Shown piece by piece: positions 1 through 7,851 of a stretch of 64,000 bases of DNA. Each line of letters starts with the position of its first letter. Position 1 is the stretch's first letter. The notes beneath the pieces are model-generated. The model was not told the origin of the DNA. It saw nothing but the letters and a program-made list of their open reading frames with translations, and searched no databases. Source of the DNA: an uncultured Oscillospiraceae bacterium (GTDB lineage: Bacteria; Bacillota; Clostridia; Oscillospirales; Oscillospiraceae); the NCBI GenBank assembly GCA_947626265.1, contig CANQRM010000012.1:23539-87538 (forward strand), written 5' to 3'. A program made the position numbers and the translations under genes.

Positions 1-847
1 AGTTCTTTGGAGTATCCCGCAGCGGCTATTATTCTTTTGTCAAGCGACTGGGAAAACCAGAGGCAGATGCAAACCTTGCAAAAGCTATCCAAAAATGTCA
101 AGATAGCTGCGACAAGACATACGGTTACCGCCGCGTGTGGCGCTGGCTGGAGGTGCAAGGTATCCACAAGAACAGGAAAACCGTTCTCAGAGTCATGAAG
201 AAGTATGGATTGTTATCTGAGATCCGCCGCCACAGGAAGTGGGTACAGATGGGCCAGCAGGTCCACAAGTATGCGAACCTTCTGAACAGACAGTTTCATG
301 CGGACAGGCCCAACAGCAAGTGGGTGACAGACATCTCATATATCCATACAGGCCAAGGCGTGTTGTTCCTGTCCATGATCCGGGATCTCTATGACAATAG
401 CATAGTGGCCTACAAAACAGCGACACAACAGACCGTGAACCTTGTCCTGGATACGATACGGCTGGCAATGAAGAAGGAGAAAAAGAAGGTCGCCGCGGAG
501 TTGCACCTCCACAGCGACCAAGGATTTCAGTACACCACACAAGCATACTTTAACCTGACACAAGAATACGGCATAACGCCGTCTATGTCAAGGCGCGGGA
601 ACTGCTATGACAATGCTATGGCTGAAAACTTCTTCTCCATCCTCAAGACAGAGTGCATTTACAGGCACAAGCCGAAAACCTTCCGGGAGGCCAATGAACG
701 CATTGACAACTTCATCCACTTCTACAACCATGAGCGCATCCAGTTAAAGACTGGAGTGGCGCCGCTCTCGCTGCGCCACTCCGCTTAATTCCTATTCCTA
801 CGCAGGGACCTCTTCTTTTCCCTGTCTACTTTCCCTGGGGCAGTTCA
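1..847 (+). mobile_element. IS3-family insertion sequence, right part (left end outside window)
   Basis: The window opens inside an IS3-family element. The orfB transposase reads rightward and is followed by about 35 bp of non-coding DNA ending in CCTGGGGCAGTTCA. Read inward from the right this begins TGAACTGCCCC, so the element would have the 5'-TG...CA-3' ends usual for IS3 elements. The exact right boundary (846/847) is inferred from that terminal CA and from the change to AT-rich sequence just after it. The left end and orfA are not in the window. Confidence 0.75.
3..788 (+). CDS. IS3-family transposase OrfB (5' end outside window)
   Basis: Frame 3 is open from the first bases of the window (FFGVSRSGYYSFVKRLG...) and runs to the TAA at 786-788, so the ATG at 135 in the ORF track is internal. 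The protein carries the HTH_21-like N-terminal part (KTYGYRRVWRWL) and an rve integrase core with the DDE triad: D in WVTDISYI, D in HSDQGFQYT and E in NAMAENFFSILKTE with the IS3 N-x(7)-E context. The motif RRGNCYDNAMAE is typical of IS150/IS3 OrfB. Normally it is made as an OrfAB fusion by -1 frameshifting, but orfA lies upstream of the window. It catalyses copy-out/paste-in transposition of its own element. It appears intact as far as can be seen. Confidence 0.93.
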   Translation, partial: FFGVSRSGYYSFVKRLGKPEADANLAKAIQKCQDSCDKTYGYRRVWRWLEVQGIHKNRKTVLRVMKKYGLLSEIRRHRKWVQMGQQVHKYANLLNRQFHADRPNSKWVTDISYIHTGQGVLFLSMIRDLYDNSIVAYKTATQQTVNLVLDTIRLAMKKEKKKVAAELHLHSDQGFQYTTQAYFNLTQEYGITPSMSRRGNCYDNAMAENFFSILKTECIYRHKPKTFREANERIDNFIHFYNHERIQLKTGVAPLSLRHSA

Positions 848-1040
848 CTTTAAAAACAAAGATAACTTTCAACTAGACATGGCAATCGTTGACCTAAATG
901 GAATAATTATAGTATGGCAAATCAAAAAAGCAATTGTTGCAGAGTTGCCTTCAGAAGAAACAAATCAACATCTAATTGCACATCATATGGATGCTTTGTC
1001 AAAACTATCTAAACACCACCAATACGACTATCAGCAATAG
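848..1040 (+). pseudogene. 3' remnant of an unrecognised gene, cut by the IS3 right end
   Basis: Directly after the IS3 end, a frame stays open for about 60 codons to a TAG at 1038-1040. It contains FQLDMAIVDLNGIIIVWQIKK and is AT-rich, unlike the IS. An internal ATG lies at 879 (53 aa) but has no ribosome site. The simplest reading is the C-terminal tail of a gene interrupted by the IS. The D-x(n)-WQIKK stretch loosely recalls a PD-(D/E)xK nuclease core strand, but it is too short to assign. It could also be a fortuitous short frame. Confidence 0.35.
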
Positions 1041-1061
1041 TAATATCCAGCGAACTGAGTT

Positions 1062-3620
1062 TCATGGATCTGTTTGAATCCTTAATTCAATTTTCGTCGC
1101 ATCCCGAGAATAATTAATCACATCATTTCTATAGGTCGAAATAATGCTATAAAAAGCATCTGAGGCAAATAATTGTTTATTAGCAAATAAGTCGAACATT
1201 TCATATATCATATCCTTTTTCTCCTGATTTTTCATATCTAATGTACGAATGCGCTTATAGCAACCATTTAGATAGCAGAGAAGCTTTCCTGAAATATAAT
1301 CCGGAAAATAGGGAATACGCAACGAGCGATCAGAGCCGTCTTCATCAAAGCCAGGAAAGTCCGCTTCTATATGTCCAGGTATTCTCCAATTATTAATAAA
1401 TCGAATTATCGCCTTAGTTAAATCAGGTAATGCCTTATCAGCTTCAATGGGAAGAAGATCCTGAGCGAGTAAGACAAGGCTTATACGGGTAATCAGATTT
1501 GCGTAATCTGAGCACATTTTCCCATTCTCATTACCATCCCTTTCAATTAAAGAATTGAAATAATCATTGAAAAGCCTTATGTATTCATCCGAATTTAACC
1601 CTAACAAACTCATCATACTTATATCAGCATAACACTCTGAGTAAAGGGAAATAATTGCATCAATATTGTCCCATATATCATTGTTATTTGACCACCTCAG
1701 AAGTTCGGCCCTTCTAGTTAAAAACCTATCATATAATATGATAGCCTGCTCATAGTTTTGGGAGCTTGAACTAATATAGTCTTGAACTATTAATTCAAGA
1801 GCAGCCTTGTCTTGAAGTGCACCCATAATCCCATCATACAGTTCATATTTTATCTTTTCAAGGCTCTTCAAGTCAACTGTTCCGCTATTTGTTGCATTTT
1901 TCTCAATCAAAGACCTCAATCGAGCTGAATATAAGTTGAGAGTAGCAATATCCCACTGCAACCCAAGAAGTGAAACAAGCAAGAACACCGCAGTATCAAG
2001 AAGCGATGAGCGCCTTGAGGCGCGGTTTCTGGTTGTGCTACCACTGTGGTGAGAGACCTCATGAATGAGATCACAAGCAACATCAAATGGACTATATATT
2101 AAAGATAGTGGAATCTCTACATATAGAAGCCGGCTATTATCCATTTCACCGTTTGTGTTGAACCAATCGTGGATTGTAATATTGGTACATAAACACGGAT
2201 TTAGGAGAAACGAGTAGGTCTGAAGATCGCAGTCCTCTTCCCCAACCTCACGCTGCTTCAAGTATTCTGCACAACTGGTCACTAGCGCTAAATCATACTC
2301 CAATATACCAGATGGGATATCAACGATGCGGGGCCATATCTCCGGCGACTGAACAAGCGAATTTTCGAGTCTCGATGTATATTCAATAATATTGACAAAT
2401 CCCGCAAGGAACTGATTAATGTCCTCTTCACACCACTCCCATTTATCTATCGGCAACAAAAGCCTTTCAATCACTTGGTGCAGGGGGACAGCCAAGATAT
2501 AACAAAGCTGACGCAAAATACTATTCTTACCAATAGAAATCAACGCATTGAGCACCTCATTCAGCGGCTGTAACCAAGACACTTCAAGTGGGTTAATATT
2601 AATCTTTGACAATTGTATCTTAAGCCGCTTGTAGAAGACGCTTATGACATCTTCAGCAACAGAACTGCCCTCTTCTTGTGTTTCAATGATTTCTGGCGGT
2701 TGAATGTCCCTATTATCAATACCAATTCTTGATATGATATCATCTATTGCATACCTCAAGGATCTCCTTGTCGAACCAAGAAGGAAATGATATAGTTGGC
2801 ACATATCATATGTGGTAATCCCACTGAAAACAACATTGATGTCCTCTGGCCCAGTAACAATTACAGGCGGCGGAAAAGAGTGCGAAGTGTTAAGATTTTC
2901 CCAAAAATTTTGAAGCTCTTGTAGCATCTTATCGCAGGCAGACGAACTTTTCACGGACAACCGCATAGATAAGAACTGAATATCATCGTTTTTTAGGGTA
3001 GTGGGAGTCGAAATAATTGTGCCGTATTCAATACAACATACACTGTATGTATCACCAATCTGATCATTTTTATACAGCTTTCCCATCGCCTGAAGCAATG
3101 GAGTTATCGTCTGCGCACGAAGTATAACCACCACATCCGTCAAATCAATTGTTCGGTATTGCTCATATATATACCCGGTAGATAGATTGTTCCAACGCTC
3201 TTCCTGAGATAAAGATGTAAACGAGCTACCAAGAGATGACGATATACTTTCTTCCAAAGAAAGCTGTTGAGGGGTATTCCCATTCACTCTGGTAACAATC
3301 ATAAACGCTGCGGGCGTAGACCAAAACTCATCCACTGCGACAATATGATCCACCGGGTACTCACGCATAAGATATGTATGCTGATAAAAGGAATCATTCT
3401 TTTGATCATCACAGGTCATTTGATTGGTATTTCCTCGAAGCTTATCCAAGGGGACAGCACGCCCACCATCATCATTATCAATACGGGCTACATAAAGCCA
3501 GTTAAACGGTCCAAGAGTAAACCAAACCCGACCGCCGCTAATGTCTGGCCTATCATTTAGCCCTCGTTCCATGTTCAACTCACGAACGTCTACTAAAAAG
3601 CTATTGTTGTCTACCATCAT
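1062..3620 (-). CDS. Large HEVSHH metallopeptidase-like protein, function unknown
   Basis: An 852-aa soluble protein with no signal peptide. Around residue 520 it has DLIHEVSHHSG, an HExxH zinc motif, and about 135 residues later YSECYADISMM, which fits the E-x-x-A-D third-ligand helix of gluzincin peptidases. This makes a real zinc peptidase plausible. The N-terminal half is not recognised; it has two segments (GRVWFTLGPFNWLYVARID near 35 and FPPPVIVTGPEDINVVFSG near 255) that could be small alpha/beta sensor domains. ATGATG start follows GGAG, and the stop of the upstream membrane-protein gene is immediately adjacent, so the two are translationally coupled. AT-rich codon use differs from the glycan locus and suggests transfer. 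The gene sits beside an IS in a region of phage/mobile remnants, so a defence or toxin-processing role is possible but unproven. Confidence 0.7.
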   Translation of the reverse strand: MMVDNNSFLVDVRELNMERGLNDRPDISGGRVWFTLGPFNWLYVARIDNDDGGRAVPLDKLRGNTNQMTCDDQKNDSFYQHTYLMREYPVDHIVAVDEFWSTPAAFMIVTRVNGNTPQQLSLEESISSSLGSSFTSLSQEERWNNLSTGYIYEQYRTIDLTDVVVILRAQTITPLLQAMGKLYKNDQIGDTYSVCCIEYGTIISTPTTLKNDDIQFLSMRLSVKSSSACDKMLQELQNFWENLNTSHSFPPPVIVTGPEDINVVFSGITTYDMCQLYHFLLGSTRRSLRYAIDDIISRIGIDNRDIQPPEIIETQEEGSSVAEDVISVFYKRLKIQLSKININPLEVSWLQPLNEVLNALISIGKNSILRQLCYILAVPLHQVIERLLLPIDKWEWCEEDINQFLAGFVNIIEYTSRLENSLVQSPEIWPRIVDIPSGILEYDLALVTSCAEYLKQREVGEEDCDLQTYSFLLNPCLCTNITIHDWFNTNGEMDNSRLLYVEIPLSLIYSPFDVACDLIHEVSHHSGSTTRNRASRRSSLLDTAVFLLVSLLGLQWDIATLNLYSARLRSLIEKNATNSGTVDLKSLEKIKYELYDGIMGALQDKAALELIVQDYISSSSQNYEQAIILYDRFLTRRAELLRWSNNNDIWDNIDAIISLYSECYADISMMSLLGLNSDEYIRLFNDYFNSLIERDGNENGKMCSDYANLITRISLVLLAQDLLPIEADKALPDLTKAIIRFINNWRIPGHIEADFPGFDEDGSDRSLRIPYFPDYISGKLLCYLNGCYKRIRTLDMKNQEKKDMIYEMFDLFANKQLFASDAFYSIISTYRNDVINYSRDATKIELRIQTDP

Positions 3621-5144
3621 TCAATACTCCATGTATATCTTAATCAAACTATAAACATGTTCAATCGCTTCATTCACTTCTGTAGCGGCTGGTAAATTAG
3701 GTCGATCCCAAAAAATATCTACAACACATTTGACTTCTTTTAACCATTCATATATTTCTCTTTGACAATATGATATGAATGGGGATATGATTAAATTATC
3801 TCTTAAGAGCATATCGCTGTATCGTTTCATATATTGAAATAAATTGCTTAAACTGTGATGCCCAGAGTTTTGAAAATAAAAACAGAGAGCGGACGACCAA
3901 ACAAAGAAAACAAAACTATTAATGTTTATAATATCACTTTCGTCTTCAAGAGTGGTATTGCTTACAGCACCGTTCCTGTCTTTTTTGCGTTTAAGGTAGA
4001 GTTGGTTCGCGTGTATAATAGCATTATAAATTTCGTCCATGCAGTTGTGGAACGCTAAATTATTGACAACCTCAAAACTTTCCGACAACTTCTTCTCTTT
4101 AATCACGTTGTCGTACTCACTTGTCACCCAAGCCGAAATAAAGCAGATAAGCATTCTATTTCTTTCACAATAGCATATACCCGGTAAGTTCCCATCTGTA
4201 GCATCGTGCATTGAAAACCGAGATAAAATGCTCCCCCACAGCGATTTAAGTGAAAACGAGTCACTCAAATCAAATGAAATAGTTGCTCGCCCTGGGGAAG
4301 AGGAAACTGTACCATCGATTAAGTAATAGGGAAAAATAAAGCTCCCCAGAGTACTGTTTTTCTGCATTACATTCGGAAGTGTGCAAATAATCCTGTTGAC
4401 TAAGCGATATGTCTCTCTAACCTTTACTCTGAGCTGAGGAGATGTTCTTCTACCATCTTGGCTTACATATCGCTGAGTCCACCGATTCAACATCCAACCT
4501 GCAGGGCAATTGAAATACCACGCTGAAGAATATGCAAGATCATTAATTAGACATTCTAATTCAATAGTGTCCCACTTCGGCTGGTGTGACTGCGACCAAG
4601 CATCCTTAATACAATTCTCCAAATGTCTATACGTATTCATTTTTCTGACGGTCTGCCGCAGTAAGAAGTCATACGTCATAGACAAAACGTAAATAATCTC
4701 GAAAAATAACCCAAGAAAATTGGCAATCATAATGCTTAATATCCACTTACTGTCAATCGGGGCATCACTTGAACAGAATGAACATATCCCGGCTGAGATA
4801 GCCATAAAGATAATATTGGCAAAATAATGAGGATATTTACTCCTATAAACAACTCCTATTTCTATTCCACATTCAGTATCATGTGCAGTATTAAGAAGCC
4901 AAGCAAGTAATGTCACGAGTAAGCCACTGTAAGTAAAGACAGTAGCCAAAGCTCGCAAATGTTCCCTTACTGAACTAGCAACAACGGAGGTATCCTTTAT
5001 CATCTGGTCTGCATTGAATAAAAGCACAATAAGATATATGGCAAACACTACAATCCCTAAGCAACGAACAACCCAAAAAAAACTTCCAGATCGGTTGATT
5101 CTCTTAAGAATTGATTTGAGCAATAGTTCATATCTTGACGGCAT
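3621..5144 (-). CDS. Four-helix membrane protein with large cytoplasmic domain, unknown
   Basis: The track ORF starts at 5192 with TTG inside a hairpin. I prefer the ATG at 5144 (MPSRYELLLK), which has AGAGAG seven bases upstream and gives 507 aa. Hydrophobic helices lie near residues 25-45, 72-90, 112-130 and 138-160, followed by about 330 soluble residues rich in aromatic and charged positions. No family is recognised. The stop codon abuts the start of the HEVSHH protein, and the ribosome site of that gene lies in this gene's last codons. The pair therefore looks like one functional unit: a membrane anchor or effector with a soluble peptidase-like partner. Base composition is AT-rich like its partner. 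Confidence 0.65.
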   Translation of the reverse strand: MPSRYELLLKSILKRINRSGSFFWVVRCLGIVVFAIYLIVLLFNADQMIKDTSVVASSVREHLRALATVFTYSGLLVTLLAWLLNTAHDTECGIEIGVVYRSKYPHYFANIIFMAISAGICSFCSSDAPIDSKWILSIMIANFLGLFFEIIYVLSMTYDFLLRQTVRKMNTYRHLENCIKDAWSQSHQPKWDTIELECLINDLAYSSAWYFNCPAGWMLNRWTQRYVSQDGRRTSPQLRVKVRETYRLVNRIICTLPNVMQKNSTLGSFIFPYYLIDGTVSSSPGRATISFDLSDSFSLKSLWGSILSRFSMHDATDGNLPGICYCERNRMLICFISAWVTSEYDNVIKEKKLSESFEVVNNLAFHNCMDEIYNAIIHANQLYLKRKKDRNGAVSNTTLEDESDIININSFVFFVWSSALCFYFQNSGHHSLSNLFQYMKRYSDMLLRDNLIISPFISYCQREIYEWLKEVKCVVDIFWDRPNLPAATEVNEAIEHVYSLIKIYMEY

Positions 5145-5169
5145 AACGTTCTCTCTATACACATAATCA

Positions 5170-5189
5170 AAGCCCGGCAAGCCGGGCTT
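5170..5189. repeat. GC-rich dyad in the leader of the membrane-protein gene
   Basis: AAGCCCGGC-AA-GCCGGGCTT is a perfect 9-bp stem with a two-base loop, 25 bp upstream of the chosen start at 5144 and downstream of the small gene at 5251-5469. There is no T tract on either strand, so it is not a standard terminator. It may act as an RNA processing or attenuation hairpin between the first and second genes of the operon. Confidence 0.4.
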
Positions 5190-5250
5190 CAAAAAATAGA
5201 CGTAAACACCCCTTTGAAAATGGGATACAACTTAATAGGAGCAGACGTGT

Positions 5251-5469
5251 TCAGCCTCCACCCTCGTGATCTGATAGTTGTTGATAAACCTCATCTAAAG
5301 AAAGATTTATACAATTGTTCAAGCGATTTCGCGCATGAAAATCATCACGAGGTATGAATTGCCCTGGAGTTCTCCTAACAGTCTGCATATCATTTCTCTG
5401 AGCGTAATTCACGAATGCCTTTGGAGCAAAGGCTTTACCAATCAAGCTTGCGCTTGGTAGCATACTCAT
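5251..5469 (-). CDS. Small protein, first gene of the HEVSHH module
   Basis: The track ORF begins at 5607, but that ATG lies inside a strong promoter (see 5596-5624) and has no ribosome site. The ATG at 5469 follows AGGTGG with a four-base spacer and gives about 72 aa (MSMLPSASLIGKAFAPKAF...). It ends SDHEGGG. No domain, signal peptide or membrane helix is recognised. It lies 106 bp upstream of the membrane-protein gene on the same strand and is read from the same promoter, so it probably belongs to the module. It could alternatively be a leader peptide. Confidence 0.5.
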   Translation of the reverse strand: MSMLPSASLIGKAFAPKAFVNYAQRNDMQTVRRTPGQFIPRDDFHARNRLNNCINLSLDEVYQQLSDHEGGG

Positions 5470-5595
5470 TTTACCACCTAAAGACAACGAACCACTCCCA
5501 AACTCCCCCCATAGAGTCAAGAGCCCCTTGCCCACTCCTTTCCGTTTATTGGTTGTGCGGCTTACGGTACTCGCTAACGAAAAAACCGCTGATTT

Positions 5596-5624
5596 ATTGT
5601 ACCACATCTTTTACACATTGTAAA
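5596..5624 (-). promoter_or_regulatory. Sigma-A-type promoter of the HEVSHH module
   Basis: On the minus strand TTTACA (5624-5619), 17 bp, TACAAT (5601-5596). One mismatch in each hexamer and ideal spacing. It points into 5469, 5144 and 3620 and overlaps the spurious ATG at 5607, so transcription should start near 5589. Confidence 0.7.
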
Positions 5625-5639
5625 GAAAAATTTTAGGAA

Positions 5640-5807
5640 ACAAAAGCTTTTGTTGCAAAGTTCACAAAAATCCCGTAGGCAAGATGCGCAGTCGCCCTTC
5701 CCTCGTTGCACTCAAGACACCATATGGAGCACAATAGAGCCCCAGGACAATATAGTCCTTTTTCTTATATTTTGACAACAGCCTGATACCCATACGTACT
5801 TTCCAGT
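5640..5807. other. Intergenic stretch with no recognised gene
   Basis: No supported ORF on either strand. A weak hairpin AGGAC-AATATA-GTCCT followed by TTTTC lies near 5752-5772 and could be a minor plus-strand terminator. The stretch separates the HEVSHH module from the rfbA remnant. Confidence 0.4.
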
Positions 5808-6085
5808 TTATGCCAGCAGATACTGCCCATACTCAGTCATTTTGATTTCCTCCCCATGCTACGGAGTTGTGCGGCATCAATGAACCCACGCCTCCAAGCA
5901 ATCTCCTCAATGCAGGACACATAGAACACTTTTCGCTCCTGGATGGTCTCCACAAGTTCCGCAGCCTTCAGTAACCCCACTAGTGTGCCCGTATCCAGCC
6001 AGGTCATTCTCTGCCCAAACGTAATCACATGCAGTTCACCCATGTCCAGATGTGCCTGATTCACTGCCGCAATCTCTATTTATCC
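5808..6085 (-). pseudogene. C-terminal remnant of glucose-1-phosphate thymidylyltransferase (rfbA)
   Basis: The minus-strand frame reads IEIAAVNQAHLDMGELHV...MTWLDTGT...[15 protein letters not shown], colinear with the C-terminal third of the intact RfbA at 43724-44599 ([16 protein letters not shown]...MAWLDTGT...[15 protein letters not shown]). After a frameshift near 5835 the end reads MTEYGQYLLA and a stop, matching TAYGQYLKK of RfbA. The first two thirds are missing here. A 32-codon N-terminal piece of an rfbA gene on the same strand lies at 13263-13361, so both may come from one gene broken by arrival of the intervening island. Not functional. Confidence 0.85.
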
Positions 6086-6094
6086 CCGTGCAGA

Positions 6095-6468
6095 TGGTTC
6101 TTCCCGCCGCCGGATGATATTCAACGTTTTGGCCCGGAACCAGGAATGACCACACGAAGAACATCTCGTTCCTGATGGACAGAAACGGCAGTTGGAGCCT
6201 GTCCCCGGCATATGATGTCACCTACGCATATAATCCGGACGGTATGTGGACCGGACACCATCAAATGACCATAGACGGGAAGGTGGATGGCATCACCAAA
6301 GAGGACTTGCTGGCCTCTGCAAAGCACATGGGGCTGCGAAAAGCAGCTGCGGAAAAAGCAATAGCCGCAGTTATGGACAGCATCTCAAAATGGCCGGAAT
6401 ATGCTGAAAAAGCAAAGTTAAGCGACCAAGCTCAGTATAGGCTAAAGCAGGGTTTCGCTTCAATTTGA
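6095..6468 (+). pseudogene. C-terminal remnant of a HipA-like kinase
   Basis: From about 6095 the sequence is nearly identical to the 3' end of the intact hipA at 55763-57049. It includes the kinase loop region (FNVLARNQ), SWSLSPAYDVTYAYNPDGMWTGHHQM as residues, and the end KLSDQAQYRLKQGFASI. An extra A near 6148 (CAGGAATGACC against CAGGATGACC) shifts the frame between the catalytic loop and the rest, so only 6175-6468 is open. The homology continues downstream through a promoter and an abrB-like gene, so a whole hipA-abrB segment was duplicated. The kinase cannot be active. Confidence 0.9.
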
Positions 6469-6699
6469 GCCCGCATCAGCAGTATCCAAGCGACATGGTC
6501 ATTCAAATAGCCCCTATCCATGAGTTGCCAGTTCATTGATGAGTACTTCTATGTATGGATTTGGATGACCTCTGTCACCCGGCCGACTATGACGCCTTTG
6601 CCACGAGGCCGGTTCATATGCCACCAGAGGAAACGTTTACCACTCAATGTAACAGGTAGTGTAAGAACGCCAAACTTTTCTCTTTCACAATTTAACCCA
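6469..6699. other. Decayed intergenic copy of the region downstream of hipA
   Basis: Alignable by eye with 57050-57280: shared tracts include ACATGGTC, GGTTCATTGATG/CAGTTCATTGATG, GCGCCTTTGCCACGAG and GCCAAACTTTTCTCTTTC. The terminator present after the intact hipA is degenerate here. No gene is seen in it. Confidence 0.6.
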
Positions 6700-6728
6700 T
6701 TGACAAACGTATTTCCGTGTGATAACGT
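6700..6728 (+). promoter_or_regulatory. Promoter of abrB-like gene copy 1
   Basis: TTGACA (6700-6705), 17 bp, TAACGT (6723-6728), 34 bp upstream of the abrB-like start. The same -35 and spacing with TAGCGT recur at 57281-57309 ahead of the second copy, so the element is conserved between the duplicates. Confidence 0.6.
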
Positions 6729-6761
6729 CATATCAAACTTGGGGCGATATGGAGGTTTAAC

Positions 6762-7007
6762 ATGAAGTCAACTGGGATCGTCCGAGAGGTGGATGAGCTC
6801 GGGCGTATTGTGTTGCCCATTGAGCTGCGCCGCACCATGGACATTGCGGTACGCGATCCCCTGGAGGTTTACATGGCCGAGAATACGGTCATATTGAAAA
6901 AGCATCAGCCTGCGTGCGTATTCTGCAACAGTTATAAAGACCTCACCAGCTATAAAGGAAAGAATGTCTGCTCCTCATGCGTTGCCGTTCCGCTCAAAAT
7001 GGCATAG
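6762..7007 (+). CDS. AbrB/SpoVT-type transcriptional regulator with C-terminal zinc knuckle (copy 1)
   Basis: An 81-aa regulator. Residues 1-48 form the swapped-hairpin AbrB DNA-binding domain (STGIVREVDELGRIVLPIELRR...). Residues 52-75 hold CVFC...CSSC, a four-cysteine zinc knuckle common in clostridial AbrB-like proteins. It is expected to dimerise and bind AT-rich promoter DNA as a transition-state regulator. ATG follows GGAGG with five to six bases between. It is strongly similar to 61021-61266. It follows a promoter directly and is closed by a terminator, so it is monocistronic. This copy's upstream region is uninterrupted, whereas the second copy has two IS110 elements inserted there. 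Confidence 0.9.
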   Translation: MKSTGIVREVDELGRIVLPIELRRTMDIAVRDPLEVYMAENTVILKKHQPACVFCNSYKDLTSYKGKNVCSSCVAVPLKMA

Positions 7008-7049
7008 CTGGCTACATCAGACTACACTTATTCCCTTGGTTTCTTCATA

Positions 7050-7078
7050 GCGTCCGCCTTCTGGCGGGCGCTCTTTTC
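7050..7078 (+). terminator. Rho-independent terminator after abrB-like gene 1
   Basis: GCGTCCGCC / GGCGGGCGC stem of nine pairs with a four-base loop, then TCTTTTCT. The paralogous gene at 61.2 kb has the same hairpin with a compensated pair change, which supports function. Confidence 0.8.
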
Positions 7079-7173
7079 TATTCATTCGGTGTCTTTCTGA
7101 AATATATAGGCGTCACAGATTGAAGCGCACACTGCTTATCATTATGCCAGCGCCGGAGGCAGGCCACTGACGA

Positions 7174-7845
7174 TCAGTAGTACATCAGCCCGGGCATCTT
7201 TGCCAGGTCGCGGCCGTCGCAGGGCATCTTCAAATCGCCCATGAGCACTGCATAGGTGAGCGCTTTTTTCCGTATCTTTCCCGCACAGCCTCCACGGCAT
7301 CCTACAGTCGTTCCCTGCGCTCTATGCACTGCGTGTCCACAAACAATGATAACTGGTCCGGCGTCTCTTGCAGCACCAAATTGGTGGTACGCACGGTGAC
7401 AGCCCGGACCTTTGTTGTCCATGGGTACCGTTCGCAGAACAGCTTATATGCGCCGGAAACTATCTCGCTGGGCAGCTGCGTCATAAACGGCAGATGCCCC
7501 CTGTACTGGGTGCCCATGAGGTCATTGCCGCGGACCCAAAGCTCCACGCCTCGCGCTGTCAGGCCGTGGACACGTAGCCGGTGCCCAATGTCCTGGGACA
7601 GCTCCAGAATCACCTTCCATACCTCCTCCCTGTTCAGCAGATCCGCCACACAGGTGATACCGTGCCCGATGGATTTGAACGGCGACTCATAGTCCTTATG
7701 CATGACCCGAGAGGTATCCGTCCCGCTGGCATATCGCCAAAGCGCTAGGCCGTTGACGCCCACCCATGAGCCGCTGGAATAATTACGGGTCCGCGCCTAC
7801 TATATCCCCTATGCTGGGTTTATTGAAATTATACACGCACGTCTC
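7174..7845 (-). pseudogene. Degenerate Y-family DNA polymerase (DinB/UmuC-like), C-terminal two thirds
   Basis: Read on the minus strand, fragments assemble into a Pol IV-type sequence: SIGDIVGADP with an in-frame TAA, then after a frameshift GVNGLALWRYASGTD, the thumb and little-finger domain (ESPFKSIGHGITC...RLRVHGLTARGVEL), and DQLSLFVD. A TAG nonsense follows (RREL*DAVEAVRERYGKK), and a poly-A frameshift before LTYAVLMGDLKMP, ending MPGLMYY. The N-terminal catalytic palm is missing. At least two nonsense codons and two frameshifts make it dead. It sits between the abrB-like gene and an AT-rich insertion, so its 5' part was probably lost when the next segment arrived at about 7850. Confidence 0.85.
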
Positions 7846-7851
7846 GGCTAA

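Noticed and set aside
135-198. ATG at 135 as the IS3 transposase start
   Set aside because: The same frame is open to the window edge and already encodes conserved OrfB residues upstream.
5170-5189. Hairpin as a rho-independent terminator
   Set aside because: No T tract on either side; kept only as a dyad.
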